A stretch of DNA of 64,000 bases, taken from the NCBI GenBank assembly GCA_045113275.1, contig JBGUIU010000300.1, positions 1 to 64,000 of the forward strand. Reading direction: 5' to 3'. This DNA is from UBA1181 sp045113275. Its GTDB lineage: Bacteria > Bacteroidota > Bacteroidia > Bacteroidales > Paludibacteraceae. The notes under the pieces are model-generated. The model did not search any database. It was not told the DNA's origin and saw nothing but the letters and a program-made list of their open reading frames with translations. This document shows positions 33,101-40,021 of this stretch, piece by piece (the stretch's first letter is position 1; the number at the start of each line of letters is the position of its first letter). A program made the translations under genes and the position numbers.

Positions 33101-33229
33101 GGTATGGAACGAACGATTGAGGAGTTGTTTGACAAGGAGATTCCTTTTGAGGCAAACAAAGATTGTCCAAGCTGTGAGTATTGCGACTATCTCTCTATTT
33201 GTGGCGTTAAACCTAAAAAAAGTTGGTGA
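30158..33229 (+). CDS. AddB-like PD-(D/E)XK nuclease/helicase-like protein
   Basis: 1023 residues from the ATG at 30158 (FGVPFLQSVAEDIVRKYGDDLSNLIVVFPNNRAQLFF). The frame is open from 29924, but that part runs through the palindromic repeat and gives a nonsensical sequence, and a promoter element sits just before 30158. The middle part has degenerate UvrD-like helicase segments (LLSANEGTLPSSGKENSFVPYALRKGYG). The C-terminal nuclease has DYKTGGK, and four Cys around it (NCPMHFYLS near residue 720; CPSCEYCDYLSIC at the end) fit the 4Fe-4S cluster of AddB-type nucleases. AddAB repairs double-strand breaks; no AddA partner is in the window. Confidence 0.82.
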   Translation: MFGVPFLQSVAEDIVRKYGDDLSNLIVVFPNNRAQLFFNDCLLNAASNLGVKHPIWSPSYTTIKKMFEERSSLQIADPIKLVCLLYDTYMGVLNHGEEYGLNTSDLKVDETLDSFYHWGEILLSDFEDIDNNMVNAQMLFQNIKDGVPFEADSTFLTDEQREVLKHFFAVFKEGDETILKRRFLQLWSLLHPIYVKFRQRLLSENLAYEGMLKRQVIEAWDDSDTTNDDKVYLFVGFNVLNQCEKMLFKRLYSGKRAKFYWDCDEYYIRKKNEAEAHEAGLFMRDNIGDFPNELETFDLLGSCSRKIEIIGSASEVAQARYVSKFLKECEAEGSTNDDTVVVLCNENLLLPVLHSIPGGGKDNEECNVNVTMGLPIVQTPIYGLIQVLLDYQEHLHFLNAGESSSLLSTTLLPLLRNYYLRLAYPSIIEIEEQIQKKHWKFFKTESLVSNESYGTLFSRCETSRDLLLWLLEIVRKVSVLFRDDEEDIETHVEEDEYIKSLSGDLYKESLYRIYTMLTRLIALLDEDTLTLEFSMMLQLINTLMSSLSVPFTGEMVTGTQIMGFLETRNLDFTNVILLSANEGTLPSSGKENSFVPYALRKGYGMTTIEHKNSLYAYYFYRLLQRAEKVTLMYNTSEKSSSKGQMSRFLLQLMVEATNNTIEKSQINSDVPKNESLLFKVEKTDEILQKMHELFNLNYQSNGPKKSLSASSLNMYLNCPMHFYLSKILRLYKQEEISDDVQVNEFGTVFHASMQYYYDDLMRKKKSRIIYASDYPAFMTKERTDDDESITRTTDYKEFKVMIDRYVNKAFKIHYFNMTEDETMPQLSGEQLMNRDAIARYVIGMLMLDAQYAPFEIIGNEYHFSSDFSVPQQNGKSLMVRFEGDIDRVDKKGETIRVLDYKTGGKAKTMKDIDSLFIVSPNRYSYALQVMMYSYFYSLKENVQVKPAIAYLKTAKSLEALDIMLDKNVLTSANDYFEELKQGMERTIEELFDKEIPFEANKDCPSCEYCDYLSICGVKPKKSW

Positions 33230-33274
33230 TAGCTCTTAACACAATGTCCCAATTAAATAGAGACGTGAGTTGGA
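33226..33274. repeat. Left copy of a 49-bp direct repeat
   Basis: Identical over 49 bases to 34753-34801. It contains the stop codon of the AddB-like gene (TGA 33227-33229). A partial, diverged copy of its AATTAAATAGAGACGTGAGT segment follows at 33284-33302. Together the two full copies flank the WG-repeat segment. Confidence 0.95.
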
Positions 33275-33339
33275 AGGTGTTTTAATAAATAGAGACGAGA
33301 GTGATTAAATAGATTTTCGATATAGATATTGATTAATAA

Positions 33340-34756
33340 ATGAAGGAAAAAGGGGTTTTATTTTTTGTTCTAAAGGCGCTGTCGCTGCTCCTTATTATTG
33401 TATATTATGTTGGGAAAGAGGTGATAAAGGAGATAAGTATAAGTAAGAAAGAGATAATTTGTGTGGAGAAGGATGAGAAATATGGTTTTATAGATGAGAC
33501 GGGAGAATGGATTGTCGAACCATGTTTGGATAATGCGAATGCTTTTACGAAAGATGGAATAGCTCCAGTTAAATTTGATGGGAAGTGGGGGTTTATCGAT
33601 AAAAAGGGAACGTGGATTATCCCTCCGAAGTTTTCTGATATAGGTAGTAGTCTTGATGAATCGATGTTTCCCGTTCAATTTGACGATGGAAAGTATGGAT
33701 ATGTTTGTTGATGCAAGAAAGGGCAAGGTGACTATTCCTCCTCAATTTGATCGTGCCTTTGGTTTTGAGTTTGGTTATGGCTCTGTCGAAGTAAATGGCA
33801 AAGTCGGTATTGTTAATGAATCTGGTGAGATGATAGTCAAACCTCAGTTTGATTGTGTTAATTTTCATCCTGAAACGGGTCTCGCTATAGTCGAGGTAAA
33901 TGGTAAGTGGGGAGTCGTTGACAGAGCGGGGAACATGGTTCTAGAACCTCAGTTCGATGATAGGTCATACTGCTATGGTTGTTGGATGGAGTCGGGGATG
34001 TTTGCAGTCTCGAAAGATGGCAAGTGGGGAGTTGTTGACAAAGAAGGAAAAATAATCGTTAAGCCCCAGTATGATATGGTGGGCTTTGATTTATACCAAG
34101 ATAAAGAAAATCATCCTTTTCCAAAGATTGGGTTGGCGGTTGTTTCGTTAGACGGTAAGTATGGATATGTGGACAAAAAAGGCAATTTGGCTATAGATCT
34201 GCAGTTTGAATATGCTACAGCTTTTTACGAAAACGGTTTGGCTGCAGCCAAATCAAATGGCAAGTGGGGCTATATAAACAAAAAGGGTGAGTGGGTCGTC
34301 CAACCACAATTTGAAGCCATAGAGTATTACTATTTTGACGGATTGACGGCTGTCAAAGTAAACGGGAAATGGGGCTATATAAATGAGAAAGGAAAGATGG
34401 TTATCCAACCGCAATTTGATTCATTTGGCACCTTTTTTGACGAACATGGAATAGCTGTTGTCAGTTTAAACAAGAAACGTGTTTATATTGATAGAAAGGG
34501 AACGATTATAGGGCCGCCGTTTGATGTTGCAGAGGGTTTTAACAAAAATGGTATGGCTAGAGTTATGTTGAATGATAAGTGGGGAATTGTTGATACCAAG
34601 GGCAATTTTCTTGTTAACCCCATATTCGATGATATATGTATGTATAAAAACGTATTTTTTGTACGAGAGAAAGAAAAATATGGTGATAAATGGGGTATTC
34701 TTGATAAGAAAGGTAATTATATTGTGACGCCTCAGTTCGAATATTTTAAACTGTGA
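33340..34756 (+). pseudogene. WG-repeat protein gene, frameshifted
   Basis: Two overlapping frames (33340-33711 and the frame ending at 34756) make up one WG-repeat protein of about 470 residues. The N-terminus has a membrane/signal segment (VLFFVLKALSLLLIIVYYVG), then repeated units such as DGKWGFIDKKGTWIIPPKF, NGKWGVVDRAGNMVLEPQF and NGKWGYINKKGEWVVQPQF, about ten in total. At 33702-33709 TGTT is duplicated (TGTTTGTT); removing one copy restores GKYGYVDARKGKVTIPPQF in frame. As written the first frame ends after 123 residues; the 33653 start gives an N-terminus (MMNRCFPFNL) that is not WG-like. WG proteins are usually envelope or interaction modules of unknown function. Confidence 0.85.
33702..33709 (+). 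repeat. TGTT tandem duplication causing the frameshift
   Basis: Two adjacent TGTT units (33702-33705 and 33706-33709) at the exact point where the WG-repeat frame breaks. Loss of one unit would rejoin the frames. Confidence 0.85.
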
Positions 34757-35384
34757 TAGCTCTTAACACAATGTCCCAATTAAATAGAGACGTGAGTTGG
34801 ATGGTGATATAGCCATTAGCAAAACCAGCTAGTAATTGTAGCGGAGTATGCCTTTTCAGTTGAAGTCGGGCAGCAGCTAAAGCACCTGCACAGATAAATG
34901 CTATGGACAACAAGATAGATGAGTTGGTGTAGGTGATGAGGCTCACTGCATATATGCTGGAGATGAATCCTCCTATACCTGTCATGTGGGCACTGATCTT
35001 CCACCATTTGCTGATAATCGCATCGATCAATATGGCTATTGAAATGCCTATCAGTATGTTAATGACGAAAAGAGGCATTTTAGAATATAATAAATAAGCA
35101 CAGGCAAGATAGGATAGGCTGGTAATTGCGTAAGGTATGATTCTGTCCTCTTTCTTTATCATTTGTATGCTTGAAATAATCTTTGTCTTTTCTAATATGT
35201 AATAAGAGAGAAACGGGATGAGAATACATACGAGAATGATGCATAACAGACTCTCTTTGATGTACTGAACAGGATAATATGAGAAAGTGGAAAGGTTAAA
35301 AAGTAAGCATACACCATACAATGGCATAAGCAAGGGAAATAATGTGAATGATATGACTCTTGAAATGATATTTGTCGATTCCAT
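34746..35384 (-). CDS. PAP2-superfamily-like membrane protein
   Basis: 212 residues with about six transmembrane helices. WWKISAHMTGIGG and RHTPLQLLAGFANGY correspond to the C2/C3-type motifs (KxSxHxTG... and HTPxQxxAGFxxG) of PAP2-like phosphatases found after rpoN in Bacteroidales. The first PAP2 motif (KxxxxxxRP) looks degraded to KKEDRIIP, so catalytic activity is uncertain. It begins two bases after the rpoN stop and should be co-transcribed. Its last residues are encoded by the right copy of the 49-bp direct repeat: beyond the repeat the reading frame ends TV instead of the TNFF that the left-copy context would give. Confidence 0.7.
   Translation of the reverse strand: MESTNIISRVISFTLFPLLMPLYGVCLLFNLSTFSYYPVQYIKESLLCIILVCILIPFLSYYILEKTKIISSIQMIKKEDRIIPYAITSLSYLACAYLLYSKMPLFVINILIGISIAILIDAIISKWWKISAHMTGIGGFISSIYAVSLITYTNSSILLSIAFICAGALAAARLQLKRHTPLQLLAGFANGYITIQLTSLFNWDIVLRAITV
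34753..34801. repeat. Right copy of the 49-bp direct repeat
   Basis: Identical to 33226-33274. It includes the stop of the WG-repeat gene (TGA 34754-34756) and, on the other strand, the codons for the C-terminus of the PAP2-like protein (around TSLFNWDIVLRAI), which shows that this copy is the original chromosomal context of that gene. Confidence 0.95.
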
Positions 35385-35386
35385 AA

Positions 35387-36841
35387 CTATACAATTTCTT
35401 TTCTTAGTCGAGCAGGTTGATAACCAAGCTGCTCTCTGTATTTGGCTACTGTTCTACGTGCAATGCTATAGCCTTTCTCTTTTAGCATTTCCGTGATTTT
35501 ATCATCTGTCAGCGGACATCTCTTGTCTTCGTGGTCGAGTAGTTCTTGAAGGGTTGCCTTGATCTCGTTGATGGAAACCTCTTCACCATCGTTTGTTTGT
35601 AAGCTTCCTGAAAAGAAGTAACTTACAGGGAAGATGCCAAACTCTGTCTGGATGTATTTGTTATTACAGGCTCTGGAAATTGTCGAGACGTCATATCCTG
35701 TAATGTTTGAAATATCTTTTAGTATCAACGGTTTTAATTTTGTATCATCTCCGTCAATAAAGAAATCATGCTGGATGTTGATGATGGCGGTCAGTGTGTT
35801 ACGAAGGGTTTCTTGCCTTTGCTTGACTGAGTCAATAAACCATTTGGCAGCGTCAAGTTTCTGCTTGACAAAGAGAATAGCATCTTTCTTCTCACGACTT
35901 TTTTGCTTGGCATTGCTGTAATCATCCAGCATCTCGGCAAATTCGCGATTGACTCTTAGTGGAGGCAGATTTATATCGTTTAGGGTCAAAATCAAATTGC
36001 CGTCTTCGTTGTCCAATTGAAAGTCAGGACTGATTTGGAGACTTGAAGCTGGAATCCCCGATTCCCACGCATTCCCCGGTTTCGGATTTAATTTGATAAT
36101 CTCCTGAGAAGCCTTTTTTATCTCATCTTGAGAAAGCCCTGTTTTTACTTCGATTTGTTTATATCGCCGTTGAGAGAAATCGTCAAAATCGGAGGTTAAA
36201 ATTTTTATTGCATTTTGGATGGCGTCTGTTGGCGTTTTCCGCTCCAACTGCATGACAAGACATTCCTGAAGATTGGTGGCTGCAATTCCTGCAGGTTCGA
36301 ATGATTGTACAAATTTCAGCGCTTCTTTCATGTCATCGTCAGATACAATTGTGCCTGACTGAAAAGAATAGTCGTCAACCATAGACTCGACACTTCGTCT
36401 GAGGTACCCATCCTGATCAATGTTGCCAATGACATACTCTGCGAGAATACGGATATTCTCGGGGAGAGGTTGAAGATTTATTTGATCTTTTAAATAGTCA
36501 TGAAGCGAGGTGGATGATTCAAGAACAGCCTCTTCTTTGGCTTCGTCTGAATTTCCATTGGGTTGAAACAACTTATAGTCTGGAATGTCATCTTCGGTGC
36601 GATAATCGTCCAAAGAATAATCTAAATTCTCATCAGTATTATAGTCTTCTTCCTCCTTTAATTTGCTGATAGATTCTTCTTTGCCCAACTCTTCTCCTTC
36701 TTCCAGAGCAGGGTTTGATTCAAGCTCTTCTTTGATTCTGTCCTCCAACTCAATAGTGGGGATTTCCAACAACTTTATAGTCTGGATTTGCAGAGGAGAA
36801 AGCTTCTGCTGTAGTTTCAGTTGTAGTTTTTGCTGAATCAT
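35387..36841 (-). CDS. rpoN: RNA polymerase sigma-54 factor
   Basis: 484 residues. Region I is Gln/Leu-rich (QQKLQLKLQQKLSPLQIQTIKLLEIPTIELEDRI), followed by an acidic region II (about 45-110), the core-binding domain (about 115-300) and the DNA-binding part with the RpoN box ARRTVAKYRE near the C-terminus. It directs RNA polymerase to -24/-12 promoters together with enhancer-binding ATPases; none of those activators is encoded in the window. It has its own promoter (36860-36890) and is followed by the PAP2-like gene in the same unit. Confidence 0.96.
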   Translation of the reverse strand: MIQQKLQLKLQQKLSPLQIQTIKLLEIPTIELEDRIKEELESNPALEEGEELGKEESISKLKEEEDYNTDENLDYSLDDYRTEDDIPDYKLFQPNGNSDEAKEEAVLESSTSLHDYLKDQINLQPLPENIRILAEYVIGNIDQDGYLRRSVESMVDDYSFQSGTIVSDDDMKEALKFVQSFEPAGIAATNLQECLVMQLERKTPTDAIQNAIKILTSDFDDFSQRRYKQIEVKTGLSQDEIKKASQEIIKLNPKPGNAWESGIPASSLQISPDFQLDNEDGNLILTLNDINLPPLRVNREFAEMLDDYSNAKQKSREKKDAILFVKQKLDAAKWFIDSVKQRQETLRNTLTAIINIQHDFFIDGDDTKLKPLILKDISNITGYDVSTISRACNNKYIQTEFGIFPVSYFFSGSLQTNDGEEVSINEIKATLQELLDHEDKRCPLTDDKITEMLKEKGYSIARRTVAKYREQLGYQPARLRKEIV

Positions 36842-36859
36842 AATTAACTATTATCAGTG

Positions 36860-36890
36860 CAAATTTAATTTTTTTGAGAGGTATGACAAA
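36860..36890 (-). promoter_or_regulatory. rpoN promoter
   Basis: On the minus strand TTTG (36890-36887) and TAAATTTG (36867-36860), 19 bases apart, match the Bacteroidota consensus; the transcript would start about ten bases before the ATG at 36841. Confidence 0.65.
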
Positions 36891-36894
36891 CAAA

Positions 36895-37110
36895 AAAGAT
36901 AAAAAAAACGTTAATATGACCAGACACGTTCGCTCATTAAATCGAAATAGAATCTTACAGGCAAAAAAATTATTCTAGAATAGTGGGGGTGTTTTTTAAT
37001 GCTCTGATGGTGCAGTAGCCGTGGAGGTGAGAATGGATCTTAATCTGCTCTTGAGCTGATGTGTTATGTAGGTTTGCTTTCGTGAAATTTTTTTCTTCGG
37101 GGGTAAAACA
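36895..37110. other. Intergenic stretch between rpoN and tRNA-Phe
   Basis: No gene is supported here. Apart from a 12-bp palindrome (TATTCTAGAATA, 36971-36982) nothing structured is visible; short frames crossing into the tRNA are artefacts. Confidence 0.6.
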
Positions 37111-37143
37111 AAAAGAAGAGCCAATTGTCTTGACTCTTCTTTT
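37111..37143 (-). terminator. Terminator of tRNA-Phe
   Basis: AAAAGAAGAG (37111-37120) and CTCTTCTTTT (37134-37143) form a perfect 10-bp stem; on the minus strand it lies four bases past the tRNA 3' end and is followed by TGTTTT. Confidence 0.75.
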
Positions 37144-37146
37144 GTG

Positions 37147-37219
37147 TGGTGCCACCAGGAATCGAACCGGGGACACAAGGATTTTCAGTCCTTTGCTCTA
37201 CCAACTGAGCTATGGCACC
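37147..37219 (-). tRNA. tRNA-Phe (anticodon GAA)
   Basis: The minus strand reads GGTGCCATAGCTCAGTTGG, an anticodon arm with loop CTGAAAA (anticodon GAA), a T arm CCCGGTTCGATTCCTGG and acceptor 3' strand TGGCACC with discriminator A. Acceptor pairs GGTGCCA/TGGCACC are perfect. CCA is not encoded. 73 nt. Confidence 0.97.
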
Positions 37220-37308
37220 ATTGCTTCTCTTTTGCGGTTGCAAAGATAGAACGATTTTTTTTAATGACAAAATAATTTTCCATAAAAAAAGATTTCTTCG
37301 TGATTTTT

Positions 37309-37339
37309 TTTGAAATGCCATGGATAATATGCACTTTTG
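37309..37339 (+). promoter_or_regulatory. Probable promoter of the YgjP-like gene
   Basis: TTTG at 37309-37312 and CACTTTTG (one mismatch to TAnnTTTG) at 37332-37339, 19 bases apart. Since transcription would begin near 37346, the ATG at 37359 and not 37320 is the likely translation start. Confidence 0.5.
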
Positions 37340-37358
37340 TAGAGAAAAAAAAGAGATT

Positions 37359-38066
37359 ATGGTTGTAGAAGATTGCGAATTTGGGAACATTGAAGTGAAG
37401 TCTGATGGAAGAATCAGACGATATGGTCTGAAAATTGTTGGGGGAGTACTTCAGATGCAGATGCCTGGATATGGTGATATGCAATCTTTACTACTCTTTT
37501 TAGATAAAAATAGAGAATGGGTAAGGGAAAAACTAAAGAGGGCGAAGGTGAAAAAAGTCCTGTTATATGGTCCGGATTATGTTTTTCAATCATTTGCCTT
37601 CACAATTTTATGGAAAGAATATGGACGGCAACGAATAGTGGGCAGTCTGAATTTAGATGAAAAAAAACTAACCATTTATTTCCCCAACGGGTGTGATCTC
37701 TATTCCGTGAAATCACAGAGTACAATAAAGTCAATCATAGAAAATGCTCTGATGGTGGCAGCAAAAAAGATTCTACCATCTTGGTTGATGGATGTTTCTC
37801 GTCGGATCGGTATTCCCCACAAAGAGTGTCAGATTCGAAAGATGCATTCTCGTTGGGGCAGTTGTTCGTCGGCTGCTTCTGTTCATCTCTCTTGTATGTT
37901 ATTGCTCTTGCCTGCTGAATTAATAGAATTTGTGATGATTCACGAGCTTTGTCATATTAAGGAAATGAACCATGGACCCAACTTCCATCGGTTGGTAAAC
38001 CAGTTGCTGGATGGGAAAGAAAAATACTATGAAGTAGAAATAAAAAAATATTCTACAAAGTTGTAG
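37359..38066 (+). CDS. YgjP-like zinc metallopeptidase (DUF45/M48-type)
   Basis: 235 residues. The zinc motif is VIHELCHIKEMNHGPNFHRLV (HExxH, then a third His nine residues on), preceded by HSRWGSCSSAASVHLSCMLLLLP, the diagnostic RWGSCS block of the YgjP/DUF45 family. It is a predicted cytoplasmic peptidase; substrates are unknown, and in some genomes it is linked to restriction or repair genes. A start at 37320 would add 13 residues but lies inside the promoter, so 37359 is used. It converges on the radical SAM gene. Confidence 0.87.
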   Translation: MVVEDCEFGNIEVKSDGRIRRYGLKIVGGVLQMQMPGYGDMQSLLLFLDKNREWVREKLKRAKVKKVLLYGPDYVFQSFAFTILWKEYGRQRIVGSLNLDEKKLTIYFPNGCDLYSVKSQSTIKSIIENALMVAAKKILPSWLMDVSRRIGIPHKECQIRKMHSRWGSCSSAASVHLSCMLLLLPAELIEFVMIHELCHIKEMNHGPNFHRLVNQLLDGKEKYYEVEIKKYSTKL

Positions 38067-38120
38067 AGTTGATTGTAGATAGACTATTCTTGTGATGAGG
38101 GATGATTTTGTGGGGAATGA

Positions 38121-39206
38121 TTAGCATTCATTCATTATGCGTTTCAAATGGCAGAAAGCCAATTCATTTGTCTTTTCATCTCGTAAGTGTAATCCATTCC
38201 CTTCGCAATGATTGAAAAATTCACATTCGGCACAAATACCTGTTTTTGTCCATTTGCGGTCTCGCATGATTTGATATCGGTTTTGCCATACATCAGCAAA
38301 ATTATCTTTGTAGATATTGCCTTGTATGAACCGTCCGCGTAAATCAGGACAAGCTGAGATGCTACCGTCTGCTAAGATGGATGCTACGTTGATACCAGCT
38401 CGGCAAAAGAAGAAGTTATCGCGGACTTTTGATTCATAATCCGCAAGAAATCCTTCACAGCCATAATTTAACGAGATTTTTCCTTCTTCCCGTGTTTTTT
38501 CTATGAAGTCAAAAACAGCTTTGAATTTATCGTTGGGCAATTGAAGTTCAGGATTGTCGGCAGCTCTTCCAATTGGGAATATCGTGAAGATTCTCCATTT
38601 CTTGATTCCACATTCAAGCAATAATTGTTTGATGCTTTCTAATTCGTCGAAGTTTTTGTTGTTGACGCAGGTAACTACATCATGCACTAAATTGGTCTGT
38701 GGAAGCAAACGGATGGCTTCGACCGCCCGTTGAAAAGAATTCGGATTCTGTCTTAGCCAGTTATGAGAGGCTTCCAGTCCGTCTAAACTTATCGTACAAG
38801 AACGCATTCCTGCACGAAGAAGTGAATTCATACGTTGAGGAGTCAGCAGATATCCGTTGGTGACGATTCCCCATGGAAATCCAAGGTTGTACATCGCCAA
38901 TCCAGCCTCTTCCAAATCACGACGGACTAGACACTCACCGCCGGTGAAGACAATCATTGTTTTGTGCGGTTCCACAATGGGAACTATCTGTTTGATACCT
39001 TCCACAAAATCGGATACAGGCATATCCTTTACACTGGATTCCTGCCTACATTCACTACCGCAGTGAAGACAATTCAGTGGACAACGCAATGTAGATTCCC
39101 AAAAGATATAATTCAAGTTATGGGTTTTCGCTTCATTGTGTCGATAGAGATCGAACACAGACATCGCGATTCGTTTCTTTAATGATATTTTGAGAGGATT
39201 GTTCAC
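38121..39206 (-). CDS. Radical SAM/SPASM enzyme of the rSAM/lipoprotein system
   Basis: 361 residues. CPLNCLHC near residue 43 (CX3CX2C) binds the radical SAM 4Fe-4S cluster; GGECL and the following TNGYLL and SLDGLEASHNWLR are typical of the core. The C-terminal SPASM/twitch part has CRAGINVASILADGSISACPD and CAECEFFNHCEGNG. The pairing with the overlapping lipoprotein gene matches the 'rSAM/lipoprotein system' (TIGR04133-type enzyme) that I recall from Bacteroides and relatives, function unknown. It starts with GTG in a four-base GTGA overlap (39203-39206) with the lipoprotein stop. Probably it modifies the lipoprotein, but this is not shown. Confidence 0.88.
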   Translation of the reverse strand: MNNPLKISLKKRIAMSVFDLYRHNEAKTHNLNYIFWESTLRCPLNCLHCGSECRQESSVKDMPVSDFVEGIKQIVPIVEPHKTMIVFTGGECLVRRDLEEAGLAMYNLGFPWGIVTNGYLLTPQRMNSLLRAGMRSCTISLDGLEASHNWLRQNPNSFQRAVEAIRLLPQTNLVHDVVTCVNNKNFDELESIKQLLLECGIKKWRIFTIFPIGRAADNPELQLPNDKFKAVFDFIEKTREEGKISLNYGCEGFLADYESKVRDNFFFCRAGINVASILADGSISACPDLRGRFIQGNIYKDNFADVWQNRYQIMRDRKWTKTGICAECEFFNHCEGNGLHLRDEKTNELAFCHLKRIMNEC

Positions 39207-39634
39207 TCTTTCTTCTTTAGAACAACGTCCACTTGAATGATTTTTTTCCCATCATACCAATCACCATCTCCACCTCTAAATGGGAATTTATCGACAGGAA
39301 TAATCGTGTCCAATGGCACGTATTGCGTATCTTTACTGACGAATTGGAAGTGGAATTTAGAAGCATAAGTGTATATCCATTCTCCATGAGTGTTGTATTG
39401 ACCTTGTTTGTTCGTTGTGGCCAGAATCTTATCTGGTAATCCAAATATTGAATCGAGTTCTGTTACATTTACATTTGCAATAGGTTCGCCCTCTTCATTT
39501 TGTACAGTTCCCATCAATTCATAATCTGCATGAGGACAGCCATACTCTTCACCTCCGTTAATGACGGAACATGAAAACCCTAAAAATCCTAAAATAGAAG
39601 TTAGAAGGTAATTGAAAAATTTTCTAATACTCAT
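39203..39634 (-). CDS. rSAM-associated putative lipoprotein
   Basis: 143 residues from the ATG at 39634 (an ATG at 39658 would add eight residues). The signal peptide ends in a lipobox (FLGFSC). The mature part begins with EYGCPHADYELMGTV, then a carboxypeptidase-regulatory-like beta-sandwich with NEEGEPIANVNVTELD and TTNKQGQYNTHGEW. This matches the TIGR04134-type lipoprotein always found beside the TIGR04133-type radical SAM enzyme. It is the presumed target; conserved residues such as the Cys of YGCPHADY or the DGDWYDG segment are candidates. The gene is translationally coupled to the enzyme. Confidence 0.8.
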   Translation of the reverse strand: MSIRKFFNYLLTSILGFLGFSCSVINGGEEYGCPHADYELMGTVQNEEGEPIANVNVTELDSIFGLPDKILATTNKQGQYNTHGEWIYTYASKFHFQFVSKDTQYVPLDTIIPVDKFPFRGGDGDWYDGKKIIQVDVVLKKKE

Positions 39635-39658
39635 AAGTTTTATCTGTTTGTTTGACAT

Positions 39659-40021
39659 TTATTTTAGCATGTGTTCATATTAGAGTCTTGTAATTTATTG
39701 ACTCTAAATTTTAGCATGGCAAATATAACGACAAATTCTTTACTAATGCAAATAAAAGCACAAAAAATAAAGAAATAAATTTATTTTTTCGTCTCTTTAC
39801 GCTGCTGTGATGATGCACTTTGGACAAATATCAAGACAAATTAAATCATTTTTTATGCCAAAAGTACTTTAAATATTTGATAACTAAACGTTTGTAAACT
39901 TGCTTTGTTTTGTGGATTTTTGTTGCTTTGTTCAGCGGTTTTTATTATTTTTGTAGTTCCGAAAATTTTGTTCTGAACGAATGAAGGATGAAATTTTGGG
40001 CGTAAATTTAAAAAGTCAGAT
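39659..40021. promoter_or_regulatory. Divergent intergenic region with two promoters
   Basis: 363 bases without a gene. On the minus strand TTTG (39752-39749) and TATATTTG (39727-39720) would serve the lipoprotein/rSAM genes, leaving a leader with a TAGAGTC/GACTCTA hairpin (39681-39706) between two ATTTTAGCATG direct repeats (39661-39671, 39708-39718). On the plus strand TTG (39923-39925) and TATTTTTG (39946-39953) would serve the coiled-coil gene. The middle part is very AT-rich. Confidence 0.55.

Noticed and set aside
33653..33711. Independent start for a second WG-repeat protein at 33653
   Set aside because: The first residues (MMNRCFPFNLTMESMDMFVD) are out-of-frame WG sequence; the TGTT duplication explains the break better.
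33226..34801. Insertion sequence or composite transposon around the WG-repeat segment
   Set aside because: No transposase, no terminal inverted repeats; only the direct repeats are present.
36970..37390. Minus-strand frames overlapping tRNA-Phe
   Set aside because: They translate the tRNA and its terminator; no plausible protein.
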